Assembly: GCF_001547935.1 (NCBI RefSeq)
Contig: NZ_AP014635.1
Location: 1-64,000, forward strand
Length of the DNA stretch: 64,000 nucleotides
Reading direction: 5' to 3'
Source: Vibrio tritonius
Lineage (GTDB): Bacteria > Pseudomonadota > Gammaproteobacteria > Enterobacterales > Vibrionaceae
The position numbers and the translations under genes were made by a program. Shown piece after piece: positions 54,989 through 64,000 of this stretch; within the stretch, counting starts at the first letter, position 1; each line of letters starts with the position of its first letter. Under the pieces are notes generated by a model. That model did not search any database. It was not told where the DNA came from and was given only the letters and a program-made list of their open reading frames with translations.

Positions 54989-55132
54989 CCAGTTCCTTAC
55001 ATGTTGCATCTTTTGCAATAACTAATTGTGAATATATCACTTTAAGCAATTCTCTGTCTGAATTAGTATGATTTTATTCGGTGCCGTTGAGAGCACCCCC
55101 GAAAGACGGAAAGTATCAAGGAGCAACACACT
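54989..55132. promoter_or_regulatory. Shared ilvY-ilvC promoter and operator region
   Basis: This 144-base divergent gap must hold both promoters and the IlvY operators. It contains several short inverted elements, such as TTGCAATAACTAATTGTGAA near 55013-55032 and GTGAATATATCAC near 55029-55041. No boundary between operator half-sites can be fixed by eye, and I claim no exact IlvY site. Confidence 0.6.
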
Positions 55133-56617
55133 ATGGCGAATTATTTCGATACCTTAAATTTGCGTGAGAAGTTAGACCAACTAGGTCGTTGTCGTTTTAT
55201 GGCTCGTGACGAGTTTGCGAACGAAGCTGACTACCTCAAAGGCAAAAAAGTCGTCATCGTCGGTTGTGGTGCTCAAGGTCTTAACCAAGGCTTGAACATG
55301 CGTGATTCTGGCTTAGACGTATCTTACGCACTGCGTGCAGCAGCGATTGCTGAAAAACGTCAATCTTTCAAAAACGCGAAAGACAACGGCTTTGTGGTAG
55401 GCACTTATGAAGAACTAATCCCACAAGCTGACTTGGTGATGAACCTGACTCCAGACAAACAGCACAGTAATGTTGTTGAAACGGTTATGCCGTTAATGAA
55501 AAAAGGCGCAGCACTAGGTTACTCACACGGTTTCAACATTGTTGAAGAAGGTATGCAGATCCGTGAAGACATCACAGTTGTAATGGTTGCACCTAAATGT
55601 CCAGGTACGGAAGTTCGTGAAGAATACAAACGTGGTTTTGGTGTTCCTACGCTTCTAGCTGTTCACCCTGCGAACGATCCAAATGGCGACGGTCTAGAAA
55701 TCGCAAAAGCTTGGGCTGCTGCAACCGGTGGTCATCGTGCTGGCTGTCTACAATCGTCTTTTGTTGCTGAAGTTAAGTCGGACTTAATGGGCGAACAAAC
55801 CATTCTATGTGGCATGCTACAAGCGGGTTCTATCGTTTGTTATGAAAAAATGATTGCTGATGGTATCGATGCAGGTTACGCAGGTAAACTTCTACAGTTC
55901 GGTTGGGAAACCATTACTGAAGCGTTGAAGTTCGGTGGCATCAGCCACATGATGGATCGTCTATCTAACCCTGCGAAAATTAAAGCATTTGAGCTTTCTG
56001 AAGAGCTAAAAGGTCTTTTGAAACCGCTGTACTACAAACATATGGACGACATCATCTCAGGTCACTTCTCATCAACTATGATGGCTGACTGGGCAAATGA
56101 TGATGCAAACCTACTTGGCTGGCGTGCAGAAACAGCAGAAACGGGTTTTGAAAACTACCCTGAGTCTGATGTGAAAATTGCAGAACAAGAATACTTCGAT
56201 AACGGTATCTTGATGGTGGCAATGGTTCGCGCCGGGATTGAGCTAGCATTTGAAGCAATGACTGATTCGGGCATTATTGCAGAATCGGCATACTACGAAT
56301 CACTGCATGAACTACCACTGATTGCGAATACTATCGCTCGTAAACGTCTATACGAAATGAACGTGGTTATTTCAGATACTGCAGAATACGGTAATTACCT
56401 GTTCTCTAACGTTGCAACTCCATTGCTACGTGAGAAATTCATGCCGAACGTATCAACTGATGTGATTGGTAAAGGTTTAGAATCTGCATCGAATCATGTG
56501 GATAACACTCGTTTAATCGAAGTGAATCACGTTCTTCGTCAGCACCCAGTAGAGCAGGTAGGTGAAAAACTACGTGGCTACATGAAAGACATGAAACGTA
56601 TCGCTGTCGGCGACTAA
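55133..56617 (+). CDS. ilvC: Ketol-acid reductoisomerase (NADP+), class II
   Basis: The 494-residue enzyme (E. coli 491) is the long class II form. It isomerises and reduces acetolactate and acetohydroxybutyrate in valine and isoleucine synthesis. The Rossmann NADPH motif is [17 protein letters not shown], near residues 45-61. Magnesium-binding acidic residues are in the two C-terminal knotted domains (for example [14 protein letters not shown]). It is controlled by IlvY, encoded divergently upstream. It is 28 kb from the rest of the ilv genes in this window. Confidence 0.97.
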   Translation: MANYFDTLNLREKLDQLGRCRFMARDEFANEADYLKGKKVVIVGCGAQGLNQGLNMRDSGLDVSYALRAAAIAEKRQSFKNAKDNGFVVGTYEELIPQADLVMNLTPDKQHSNVVETVMPLMKKGAALGYSHGFNIVEEGMQIREDITVVMVAPKCPGTEVREEYKRGFGVPTLLAVHPANDPNGDGLEIAKAWAAATGGHRAGCLQSSFVAEVKSDLMGEQTILCGMLQAGSIVCYEKMIADGIDAGYAGKLLQFGWETITEALKFGGISHMMDRLSNPAKIKAFELSEELKGLLKPLYYKHMDDIISGHFSSTMMADWANDDANLLGWRAETAETGFENYPESDVKIAEQEYFDNGILMVAMVRAGIELAFEAMTDSGIIAESAYYESLHELPLIANTIARKRLYEMNVVISDTAEYGNYLFSNVATPLLREKFMPNVSTDVIGKGLESASNHVDNTRLIEVNHVLRQHPVEQVGEKLRGYMKDMKRIAVGD

Positions 56618-56687
56618 TTTAAGTAGCCTTATCCACCAATGAGATGAGGCACTATAAAAATAAAAAGTAAACACAACATAATAAGAC

Positions 56688-56720
56688 AAAAGGCTTGGTC
56701 AATGACCAAGCCTTTTTATT
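56688..56720 (+). terminator. Intrinsic terminator after ilvC
   Basis: AAAAGGCTTGGTCA and TGACCAAGCCTTTTT form a long stem, followed by T. It ends the ilvC message and also lies beyond the convergent ubiK gene. Confidence 0.92.
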
Positions 56721-56761
56721 TGGAGTGCGAAAGCGAACGTTAGTGTCCGATTAGCAGACTG

Positions 56762-57022
56762 CTATTCGCCTTTGTTCGCCGCTAGCTTTTCTTCGATTTC
56801 TGCCAGCTTTTTCTCCATGTCTGTCAATTTTTGACGAGTACGAAGTAGCACTTGAGTTTGCACATCAAACTCTTCACGGCTGACTACATCCAATTTGTTC
56901 AATTGACCTTGAATGACTTGACGAACTTTTTGTTCAACATCAGCACCAAGCTCTTTCACTGGTTGTGGCATTGAATCATGAATTTGCTTTGCTACTTGCT
57001 CTAATTTTTTGGGATCAAACAT
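56762..57022 (-). CDS. ubiK: Ubiquinone biosynthesis accessory factor UbiK
   Basis: An 86-residue protein of the UbiK (YqiC, BMFP) family. It opens [19 protein letters not shown] and ends in a coiled coil ([19 protein letters not shown]), which forms trimers with amphipathic helices. It works with UbiJ as an accessory factor in aerobic ubiquinone synthesis at the membrane. It is on the minus strand and convergent with ilvC. No operon partner is seen. Confidence 0.93.
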   Translation of the reverse strand: MFDPKKLEQVAKQIHDSMPQPVKELGADVEQKVRQVIQGQLNKLDVVSREEFDVQTQVLLRTRQKLTDMEKKLAEIEEKLAANKGE

Positions 57023-57088
57023 TCGGGGTTCTCCTATCCTTTATTGTTGCATTCTATGCAATTCGCAAAAGAAAGTCGTTATTCAAGA

Positions 57089-57115
57089 TAAAAAAAGGCC
57101 ACAGTGTGGCCTTTG
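57089..57115 (-). terminator. Intrinsic terminator after the RND efflux operon
   Basis: AAAGGCCACA and TGTGGCCTTT form the stem; on the minus strand it is followed by a T-run. It lies about 30 bases past the efflux pump stop and before ubiK. Confidence 0.88.
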
Positions 57116-57143
57116 GAACATCACCGAGTTATTCATAAACCAT

Positions 57144-60100
57144 CTATTTTTTATGATGATGGGAGGCTAAAGCTTCATCAATTCGCGCTAGCTTTTCGAG
57201 ATCTTTATCTTCCACAAACACGGGAAGTGGTTTGTGTTTCTCTGCCAAGTAGCTATAGATGACCGGTAGAACAAACAAGGTGAAAATGGTACCAATCCCA
57301 AGACCAGCCACAATAACGATACCGATACTAAAGCGCTGTTCTGCACCTGCTCCGGTGGCGTACATGAGCGGTATCAAACCTGCAATCATGGAACCTGTGG
57401 TCATAAGGATTGGACGCAAACGTACTTTGGCAGCATGCATAACCGCATCCATACGAGAGCGTTTGTTGTGTAGTTGTTCTTCCTTGGCGACTTCACAGAT
57501 CAAAATACCGTGCTTGGTAATCAAACCAATTAAGGTAATCAGGCCGACCTGTGAGTAGATGTTCATGGTGGCAGCTCCCCAAGCCAGCGCAATCAATGCG
57601 CCGCAAATCGCAAGTGGCACGGAAACCATGATGACCAATGGGTCGCGTAACGACTCAAATTGGATCGCTAGTACCAAGAAAATAACCGCTAAAGCAAGAG
57701 CGAATGTTGCGTATAACGCACTTCCTTCCGTTACGTATTGGCGAGCTTCACCCATGTAATCGTGACTATAGCCTTTCGGTAAATCAGTTTTTGCGACATC
57801 TTCAAACCAGCTTACCGCATCACCCATCGCGATGCCTGGGGTTGGCACTGCACCAATGGTGGCCGAGTTGAGCTGGTTAAAGTGTGGTAATGAGCGTGGT
57901 GCGGCGACAACATCAATCGACACTAAACTACCTAGTGAAATAAGCTCTCCGTCATTGGCTCGTACGTAGTACTGTTTCATCGATTCAGGGTTAAGGCGCC
58001 ATTTACGTTCGACTTGTGGGATCACTTCGTAAGAACGGCCGTTGAGGTCGATACGGTTAACATAGCCATCCGCCATCATGGTCGATAGTGTGGTTGCTAT
58101 GTCTTGCATCGTTACACCATAGGCTCCGGCTTTGTCTTTATCGATCTGAATTTTCATCGTGGCAGAATCGAAATTCAGGTCTAAATTCGAATACACAAAT
58201 TTAGGTTCGCGCGATACCTTAGCCAAAATGTCACTTGCAATCGTAAATAGACTTTCAAATGAGTTTGGCGTTGTAATGACAAACTGAATGGGTAACCCTG
58301 AGCCAGCTCCTGGCAATTCTGGCATTTGGAAAGCCGTTACCGCCATACCAGGAATTTCTTTAATGAGGTTAGAGACTCTTTGCGTTATATCACCTTGTTC
58401 CGCTTCGCGTTCACTCCAAGGAACCAAGGACGCAATGCCTAGTGCTTGGTTAGAATTAGGTACACCAGTAAATACTTGCGCAAACTGCACTTCTGGCTGA
58501 TTAGACAGTACCTTATTGACGTCATCCATGGTATTGGCCATGTAGTCGAGGTTGGCATTTGACGATGCTGTACCAAGTAACATCACAACGCCTTTATCTT
58601 CTGCTGGTGCTAATTCACTAGGAATAAAACGGAACATTAACGGCAAACTGAGAAATGCTATAGCAGCAAATCCAAGTACGACTGGACGATGCTGCATGAC
58701 AGCATGCAGCATGCGATCGTAACGTTGTGTCAATTTATCTAAGCTGCAATGCACTGATTGTTCAAAACGCGACGGTTCTGCTTTGCTGCGTAGCATTTTG
58801 GCACACATCATTGGCGATAGGGTGAGTGCGACGATTCCAGAAACAAATACTGAGCCTGCCAGCGTTAATGCAAATTCCTTAAATAAGGACCCTGTTACAC
58901 CGCCCATTAGTGCAATCGGAGCATACACGGCGGCCAGTGAGATCGTCATGGCAATAACCGGAATCGCGATTTCGCGTGTACCGATAATTGCAGCCCTAAA
59001 TGGTGACTGTCCTTCTTTGATATGACGATCGACGTTTTCAAGCACCACGATAGCATCATCGACTACCAAACCGATGGCGAGCACCATCGCTAGAAGTGTC
59101 ATCAAGTTCCACGAAAATCCCAACGCCTGCATCACCATGGCAACGCCAATCAATGACAGTGGAATGGTGACGATAGGAATTAACACAGCGCGTAACGACC
59201 CTAGGAACAGGGTAATAACGATCAAGACAATGATAGCGGCTTCAACGATGGTTTTAATCACTTCATGAATCGATTCATTGATGGCAATCGTCGAGTCATA
59301 CAGCACGTTCATTTCAATATTACTTGGCATGTTGCGTTTTAGCTCTGGGAGCGTATTAAGCACATCTTTGGCAATATTGATTGGGTTCGCGCTTGGTGTT
59401 GCATTGATGGCGGCAACGACGGCTTCGTTTCCATTAGCGCTTGCTCGATAAGTATCGTGGCTTTTCGCTAGAGACACTTTAGCAATGTCTTGGAGACGAA
59501 TGACGCGACCGTTGTCGTTCTTCACTACCAAATTTTCTAACTCTTCCGTGTCCGAAACTTGGGTGTTGGCATCACCGTTGTACAACACGTATTCGCCAGT
59601 CGCTTGGCCTGCCGCGGACTGATAGTTGTTGGTGCTAAGTACACTCATTACATCGGTCGCAGTGAGCTTCAGTGCTGCCATTTTAGCGGGATCTAACCAC
59701 ACGCGTAGAGCGTATTTCATACCGCCATACAGGTCTATCCCTCCCACACCGTTAATCGAATAGAGTTGGGGGTTGACGACACGCTCTAAGTAATCGGTAA
59801 TTTGGCTGGAATTAAGCTCTGGACTTGTAAAACCAATATACATAACCGCCGTGGTTGAGCCAGTCGACATCGTTACGCTTGGATCTTCTGCCTCTTTCGG
59901 CAGTTGTGAGCGCACGGAATTGGTCTTCGCCAACACATCGGCTAATGCCGCGTTTGGGTTAGTATTGAGCTTCATCGTAACAGTAATCGTGGATGAGCCT
60001 AATACAGACTGCGATGTTACGTAATCAATATTATCGGCTTGAGCGATCGCCTGCTCTAACGGTTGAGTGATAAAACCTTGGATAAGATCTGCACTCGCCC

Positions 60101-60257
60101 CGTAATAGCTGGTCGTGACGGTAATGACCGTATTGGTCATGTCCGGATACTCTCGAACCTGCATTTTGAACACCGCCTGTAATCCCAACAACGCGATCAG
60201 AAAGCTGATCGAGATTGAGAGCACTGGGCGCTTTATAAAAATATCAGTGAAACGCAT
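57144..60257 (-). CDS. RND multidrug efflux pump inner-membrane transporter
   Basis: A 1037-residue HAE1-family proton-driven transporter (AcrB 1049). The N-terminus is typical (FIKRPVLSISISFLIALLG). Twelve membrane helices flank two large periplasmic domains. The proton-relay aspartates are in TM4 (GLVVDDAIVVLENV) and the essential lysine in TM10 (LITKHGILICEVAKEE). It pairs with the adaptor encoded 8 bases upstream; the outer-membrane channel (TolC type) must be elsewhere. Substrates cannot be predicted. In V. parahaemolyticus the VmeCD pump may be the closest named relative, but this is from memory. Confidence 0.93.
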   Translation of the reverse strand: MRFTDIFIKRPVLSISISFLIALLGLQAVFKMQVREYPDMTNTVITVTTSYYGASADLIQGFITQPLEQAIAQADNIDYVTSQSVLGSSTITVTMKLNTNPNAALADVLAKTNSVRSQLPKEAEDPSVTMSTGSTTAVMYIGFTSPELNSSQITDYLERVVNPQLYSINGVGGIDLYGGMKYALRVWLDPAKMAALKLTATDVMSVLSTNNYQSAAGQATGEYVLYNGDANTQVSDTEELENLVVKNDNGRVIRLQDIAKVSLAKSHDTYRASANGNEAVVAAINATPSANPINIAKDVLNTLPELKRNMPSNIEMNVLYDSTIAINESIHEVIKTIVEAAIIVLIVITLFLGSLRAVLIPIVTIPLSLIGVAMVMQALGFSWNLMTLLAMVLAIGLVVDDAIVVLENVDRHIKEGQSPFRAAIIGTREIAIPVIAMTISLAAVYAPIALMGGVTGSLFKEFALTLAGSVFVSGIVALTLSPMMCAKMLRSKAEPSRFEQSVHCSLDKLTQRYDRMLHAVMQHRPVVLGFAAIAFLSLPLMFRFIPSELAPAEDKGVVMLLGTASSNANLDYMANTMDDVNKVLSNQPEVQFAQVFTGVPNSNQALGIASLVPWSEREAEQGDITQRVSNLIKEIPGMAVTAFQMPELPGAGSGLPIQFVITTPNSFESLFTIASDILAKVSREPKFVYSNLDLNFDSATMKIQIDKDKAGAYGVTMQDIATTLSTMMADGYVNRIDLNGRSYEVIPQVERKWRLNPESMKQYYVRANDGELISLGSLVSIDVVAAPRSLPHFNQLNSATIGAVPTPGIAMGDAVSWFEDVAKTDLPKGYSHDYMGEARQYVTEGSALYATFALALAVIFLVLAIQFESLRDPLVIMVSVPLAICGALIALAWGAATMNIYSQVGLITLIGLITKHGILICEVAKEEQLHNKRSRMDAVMHAAKVRLRPILMTTGSMIAGLIPLMYATGAGAEQRFSIGIVIVAGLGIGTIFTLFVLPVIYSYLAEKHKPLPVFVEDKDLEKLARIDEALASHHHKK

Positions 60258-60265
60258 ACAAGCTC

Positions 60266-61372
60266 CTAAAGCATAGGGGTTTGGCTAGGTGTTGCTGTGG
60301 CGTTACTCTCTACCACGTGTACTTTTACACCGTTACTAAGACGTACTTGACCGGATGTTACGATCTGCTCGCCAGCTTTCACCCCGGAAAGGATATGAGC
60401 TACATCACGTACTCGTTCACCGACTTTAACGACTCGCTGCTCAACGCGTTTAACACCATCTTTTTCAGTGATAACGTAAACGCTATCGCCGTATAAGGTG
60501 TATGTGATAGCTGTTTGGGGCAGTGATATTTGGTTATGTAGCGGTGGTAGCAAAATACTGGCGCGCGCGAACATGCCGCTACGCAGTAAACCATCACTAT
60601 TTGGAATATTGGCTTGCACTTCGATTAAGCCGCTTTGCTCGCTGACGGCCGGTTCAATAGCGGTGATTGCGCCACGAAATGTTTTGTCTAAGTAGGCATC
60701 AACAGTAATTTCGATGGTCTGATCAAGATGAATTCGAGAAATTTCTGTCTGAGGCACGGTGAAGCGCAAACGCATCATACTGATGTCTTCAAGGCGCACA
60801 ATACTCGTCCCAGGTTGGACATATTGTCCCAAGAACACATTGCGGATTCCGACGATACCAGAAAATGGAGCATGAATTTCACGACGCTCAATCGTCGCGC
60901 TTAAGCTTTTGATGTCGGCATTAAGTGAGTAATACTCTGCTTTTGCGTCGTCAAACGCTTCTTGCGATACAGCGCCTCGATCATACAAACCTCTATAGCG
61001 TTCATATTTGGCTTTCGCCGCGGGCAATCTTGCCTGAGAGCTAGCGAGCGTGGCTTGTTCCACAGATGAATCTAGCTCAAGCAAAGGTTGTCCTTTAGTC
61101 ACGTTTGCGCCTGACTCAAATAAAATGCCATTAATCACCCCACTGCTCTGTGAAGTAAGCGTTACCCCTTGATTAGGTTCTATAAAACCAATTGCTTGAA
61201 TGACTGGAGACCAATCCTCTGCTTTAGCCGTTGTCATGGTGATAGGAAAGTCTGGCTCGGGTTGATTAGCCAAATAATTGCTGATCATGTGCTGCTTAAA
61301 GAGATTAAAACCTATCACACTACCGAACAGCAGTACGGCGATAAGTAACATAATCAGGGTCCACTTTTTCAT
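60266..61372 (-). CDS. RND efflux periplasmic adaptor (membrane fusion protein)
   Basis: From ATG 61372 the product is 368 residues. An N-terminal membrane anchor (WTLIMLLIAVLLFGSVIGF) precedes the adaptor fold. A lipoyl-like half motif (GVINGILFESGANVTKGQPL) and a long helical hairpin (LASSQARLPAAKAKYERY and following) are visible, then a beta-barrel and a membrane-proximal domain. It bridges the RND pump and the outer-membrane channel. It is the first gene of the two-gene operon; an in-frame start 22 codons upstream is less likely. No regulator gene is adjacent in the window. Confidence 0.92.
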   Translation of the reverse strand: MKKWTLIMLLIAVLLFGSVIGFNLFKQHMISNYLANQPEPDFPITMTTAKAEDWSPVIQAIGFIEPNQGVTLTSQSSGVINGILFESGANVTKGQPLLELDSSVEQATLASSQARLPAAKAKYERYRGLYDRGAVSQEAFDDAKAEYYSLNADIKSLSATIERREIHAPFSGIVGIRNVFLGQYVQPGTSIVRLEDISMMRLRFTVPQTEISRIHLDQTIEITVDAYLDKTFRGAITAIEPAVSEQSGLIEVQANIPNSDGLLRSGMFARASILLPPLHNQISLPQTAITYTLYGDSVYVITEKDGVKRVEQRVVKVGERVRDVAHILSGVKAGEQIVTSGQVRLSNGVKVHVVESNATATPSQTPML

Positions 61373-61461
61373 GGCAAAACTCCGATATTTAAAATAGACA
61401 ACGCTATTTATTTGCTGAACTGTTCGATGACAGACCAATTTGTTGCGTGAATAAGGATTGC

Positions 61462-61492
61462 ATTATAGTTCAAATAACCACCCCTTTTGCAA
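61462..61492 (-). promoter_or_regulatory. Candidate promoter of the efflux operon
   Basis: On the minus strand a perfect TATAAT lies at 61462-61467 and TTGCAA at 61487-61492, 19 bases apart. It lies about 90 bases before the adaptor start codon. The spacing is long for sigma-70, so regulation by a distorting activator is possible. Confidence 0.45.
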
Positions 61493-61594
61493 TACATGTG
61501 TGCAGTAAAAAGTAAAAAATTATGTCAGTTCTGCGTAGCAACTCCTAGCGTGTGCCATTATCATTAGCGACCGAAGAAGAGGAATAGGTACGAT

Positions 61595-63610
61595 ATGAAG
61601 CTGAACCCAAGACAAGATGAAGCCGTGAAATATGTATCCGGTCCCTGCCTGGTGTTGGCAGGAGCGGGATCTGGTAAAACACGTGTTATTACCAATAAAA
61701 TTGCGTATTTGGTTCAGAAATGCCGTTATAACGCGCGCAATATTGCTGCCGTAACGTTCACCAACAAAGCGGCGCGTGAAATGAAAGAGCGTGTTGCTCA
61801 CACGCTTGGTAAAGCCGAGTCGAGGGGGTTGATGGTATCAACTTTCCATACCCTAGGTTTGAACATCATTCGTCGTGAATATAAACACCTAGGATTGAAA
61901 GCGGGCTTTTCTCTTTTTGATGATCAAGACCAAATGGCGCTTCTCAAAGAGCTTACCGAAAAGCAACTTGATGGAGATAAAGACCTGTTAAAGCAGTTAT
62001 TGAGTACGATCTCTAACTGGAAAAACGACATGGTGACACCTGATCAAGCGTTAGCTCAAGCAATGGGTGAGCAGCAACAAGTCTTTGCTATGTGTTTTGC
62101 TATGTATCAAAAGCAGATGCAGGCATACAACGCATTAGATTTTGATGACTTAATTTTAATGCCAGTTCAGTTACTGAAAACGAATGAAGAGGTGCGTCAT
62201 CGTTGGCAGTCTAAAATTCGCTACCTGCTTGTCGATGAATATCAAGATACCAATACCAGTCAATATGAGTTAGTGAAGCTTATCGTTGGCGAGCGGGGTC
62301 GATTGACCGTAGTAGGAGATGATGACCAATCGATATACTCATGGCGTGGAGCAAAACCGCAAAACTTAGTGTTATTGGGAGAGGATTACCCAAACTTACG
62401 CTTGATTAAACTGGAGCAGAATTATCGTTCTACCAGTCGTATTTTGCGTGCGGCCAATATCTTGATTGCGAATAACCCACACGTGTACGAAAAAGCGCTT
62501 TTCTCTGAGATCCCTGATGGTGAAAAACTCAAAGTGATCACTGCCAAGAATGAAGATCATGAGGCCGAGAAAATCACGGGTGAAATTATTGCGCATAAAT
62601 TCTTAAATCGTACTGAATATCGCCAATATGCGGTGTTGTATCGTGGTAATCACCAGTCTCGTTTGCTGGAAAAAAGCCTAATGCAAAACCGAGTGCCTTA
62701 CAAAATTTCTGGTGGGACATCGTTCTTTGCTCGAGCAGAGATTAAAGACATCATGGCGTACTTACGCGTACTGGTTAACCCAGATGATGACAATGCATTC
62801 TTGCGTATTGTAAATACACCTCGCCGTGAAATCGGCCCCACAACACTCGAAAAGCTGGGTAGCTATGCCAACATGCGTGGTAAAAGTCTGTTTGCGGCGA
62901 GCTTTGAGTTAGGCCTAGAACAGCATTTATCGGGACGAGGGCTAGAGAATGTGCGCCGTTTCACCCAGTGGTTGGTTGCTTTAGCAGATAACGCAGAGCG
63001 TGGTGATACGGTTGAGGCAGTGCGTTCATTAGTGCGTGATATTCATTATGAAGACTGGTTACACGAAACCTCCTCTAGTCCTAAAGCAGCAGAAATGCGG
63101 ATGAAAAACGTCTCCGATCTGTATTCGTGGATCACTGCAGACTTGCAAGGTGATAATCCTGATCAGGAAGAGAAAACACTGAAAGAAGTGGTACAGCGAC
63201 TCACTTTGAGGGATATGATGGAGCGTGGCGAAGAAAATGACGACAGTGATGCCGTACAGTTGATGACTCTGCATGCGTCGAAGGGACTTGAGTTTCCTTT
63301 TGTGTACCTGATGGGGGCAGAAGAAGGGATTTTGCCGCATCAAACCAGCATTGATGAGGACAACGTCGATGAAGAACGACGCTTAATGTATGTGGGAATT
63401 ACTCGAGCACAACGAGAATTGACCTTTACCATGTGTAAAGAACGTCGTCAGTTTGGTGAACTGCTGAAACCGACACAAAGTCGCTTCCTGGAAGAGCTGC
63501 CATACGATGATGTTGAGTGGGAAGTGAAGAAAAAACCACTTTCACAAGAAGAGCGCATGGCCAAAGGACAAGCACATATTGCCAATTTACGCGCTATGTT
63601 CAAAAAATAG
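61595..63610 (+). CDS. rep: ATP-dependent DNA helicase Rep
   Basis: The 671-residue superfamily 1A 3'-5' helicase (E. coli 673) removes proteins ahead of the replication fork. Motifs in order are [11 protein letters not shown] near residues 22-32 (Walker A), LVDEYQDTN near 210 (Walker B), [15 protein letters not shown] near 233 and [17 protein letters not shown] near 560. It is of Rep and not UvrD length and sequence (opening [20 protein letters not shown]). It has a GGAATAGG ribosome-binding site. It is divergent from the RND operon and on the leading strand of the right replichore. Confidence 0.97.
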   Translation: MKLNPRQDEAVKYVSGPCLVLAGAGSGKTRVITNKIAYLVQKCRYNARNIAAVTFTNKAAREMKERVAHTLGKAESRGLMVSTFHTLGLNIIRREYKHLGLKAGFSLFDDQDQMALLKELTEKQLDGDKDLLKQLLSTISNWKNDMVTPDQALAQAMGEQQQVFAMCFAMYQKQMQAYNALDFDDLILMPVQLLKTNEEVRHRWQSKIRYLLVDEYQDTNTSQYELVKLIVGERGRLTVVGDDDQSIYSWRGAKPQNLVLLGEDYPNLRLIKLEQNYRSTSRILRAANILIANNPHVYEKALFSEIPDGEKLKVITAKNEDHEAEKITGEIIAHKFLNRTEYRQYAVLYRGNHQSRLLEKSLMQNRVPYKISGGTSFFARAEIKDIMAYLRVLVNPDDDNAFLRIVNTPRREIGPTTLEKLGSYANMRGKSLFAASFELGLEQHLSGRGLENVRRFTQWLVALADNAERGDTVEAVRSLVRDIHYEDWLHETSSSPKAAEMRMKNVSDLYSWITADLQGDNPDQEEKTLKEVVQRLTLRDMMERGEENDDSDAVQLMTLHASKGLEFPFVYLMGAEEGILPHQTSIDEDNVDEERRLMYVGITRAQRELTFTMCKERRQFGELLKPTQSRFLEELPYDDVEWEVKKKPLSQEERMAKGQAHIANLRAMFKK

Positions 63611-63842
63611 GGATTTTTTGGGGATTCCACGGTACGAGATTTTAGGAATTTCACTGTGGAGTCCAGTCACAAATTTGGTGTCCTGATCAATGAGTTGGAT
63701 GAATTGATAGGTGCACAAATGCATGAATGTGGTATTATTGCGCACCGTTTGACGAAAAATACGTCAATCAGTAAAAAAAGTTAAAAAAGTACTAGACGGC
63801 GTAGAGTGATCTCCGTATTATTCCACTCCGCCGATAGGGCAT
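63611..63842 (+). other. Gap between rep and tRNA-Arg
   Basis: A 232-base gap without a gene. It includes the palindrome TTGACG (63749-63754) and CGTCAA (63762-63767), an AT-rich run, and TATTAT near 63817, which could be a -10 box for the tRNA operon. No single promoter can be assigned with confidence. Confidence 0.5.
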
Positions 63843-63919
<77 letters not shown>

Positions 63920-63949
63920 TTCTCGGAGGGAATGTCGGTAAAAAATTAT

Positions 63950-64000
63950 GGTGGCTATAGCTCAGTTGGTAGAGTCCCGGATTGTGATTCCGGTTGTCGC
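63950..64000 (+). tRNA. tRNA-His (GUG), cut by the window end
   Basis: It begins GGTGGCTATAGCTCAG and includes the anticodon arm with loop ATTGTGATT (anticodon GTG). The first G is the extra G-1 of tRNA-His. The T-arm and acceptor end lie beyond the window. It probably belongs to one transcript with tRNA-Arg. Confidence 0.94.

Noticed and set aside
55029..55041. CRP-like site in the ilvY-ilvC gap
   Set aside because: GTGA and TCAC are 5 bases apart, where the CRP consensus needs 6 bases between TGTGA and TCACA, and the outer bases do not match.

Overview
The window looks like the replication-origin region of the main chromosome of a Vibrio-type gammaproteobacterium. It opens inside a recognisable oriC: three AT-rich 13-mers, DnaA boxes in the E. 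coli R1-R2-R3-R4 order, and 16 GATC sites in the first 330 bases. The mioC, mnmE, yidC, yidD, rnpA, rpmH block and the dnaA-dnaN-recF-gyrB block follow. A polar amino-acid ABC transporter between rpmH and dnaA, the rrn spacer with tRNA-Glu, tRNA-Lys and tRNA-Val, and the gene order as a whole fit Vibrionaceae. The species cannot be named from the sequence alone.

Layout. 1-360: oriC. 385-4935: mioC, mnmE and the rpmH-rnpA-yidD-yidC operon, all on the minus strand. 5183-7410: ABC transporter. 7411-13813: DnaA-box-rich promoter and dnaA-dnaN-recF-gyrB. 14104-19132: ibpA with a sigma-32 promoter and an RNA thermometer, avtA, glyS and glyQ. 19350-21129: mneA behind a manganese riboswitch, tusA and two small membrane proteins. 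21259-27078: the isoleucine/valine operon ilvL-ilvG-ilvM-ilvD-ilvA, with ilvE missing from its usual place. 27286-33971: comM, yihG, srkA-dsbA, yihD, a small unlisted 55-residue gene with a folded leader, a Spo0M-like protein and a hemolysin III-type protein. 33968-40241: def-fmt-rsmB-trkA-trkH and a DUF3157 protein. 40495-47852: dprA-smg-yrdD, purE-purK with a PurR box, tsaC, hemF, aroE, yrdB and yrdA, an order close to the E. coli fmt-to-rrnD region. 47880-54012: a complete rrn operon with tandem promoters, boxA sites, processing stems and a distal tRNA-Ser. 54095-56617: ilvY and ilvC, divergent. 56762-61372: ubiK and an RND efflux pump with its adaptor. 61595-64000: rep, tRNA-Arg and the start of tRNA-His.

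How the parts work together. The window concentrates replication initiation (oriC, dnaA, dnaN, gyrB, rep), translation (rrn, tRNAs, glyQS, def, fmt, rsmB, mnmE, tsaC) and branched-chain amino acid synthesis (ilvGMDA, ilvC, ilvY, avtA). Two natural-transformation recombination factors, comM and dprA, are also present. The rrn operon and the dnaA operon both point away from oriC, co-directional with the fork.

I found no prophage, insertion sequence, CRISPR array or defence island. This is core chromosome. The less routine material is regulatory RNA and small genes: the riboswitch-terminator arrangement of mneA, the ROSE-like element of ibpA, the ilvL attenuator with an extra palindrome, the absence of ilvE, the 55-residue gene with its folded leader, and a nested palindromic repeat in the rRNA spacer.
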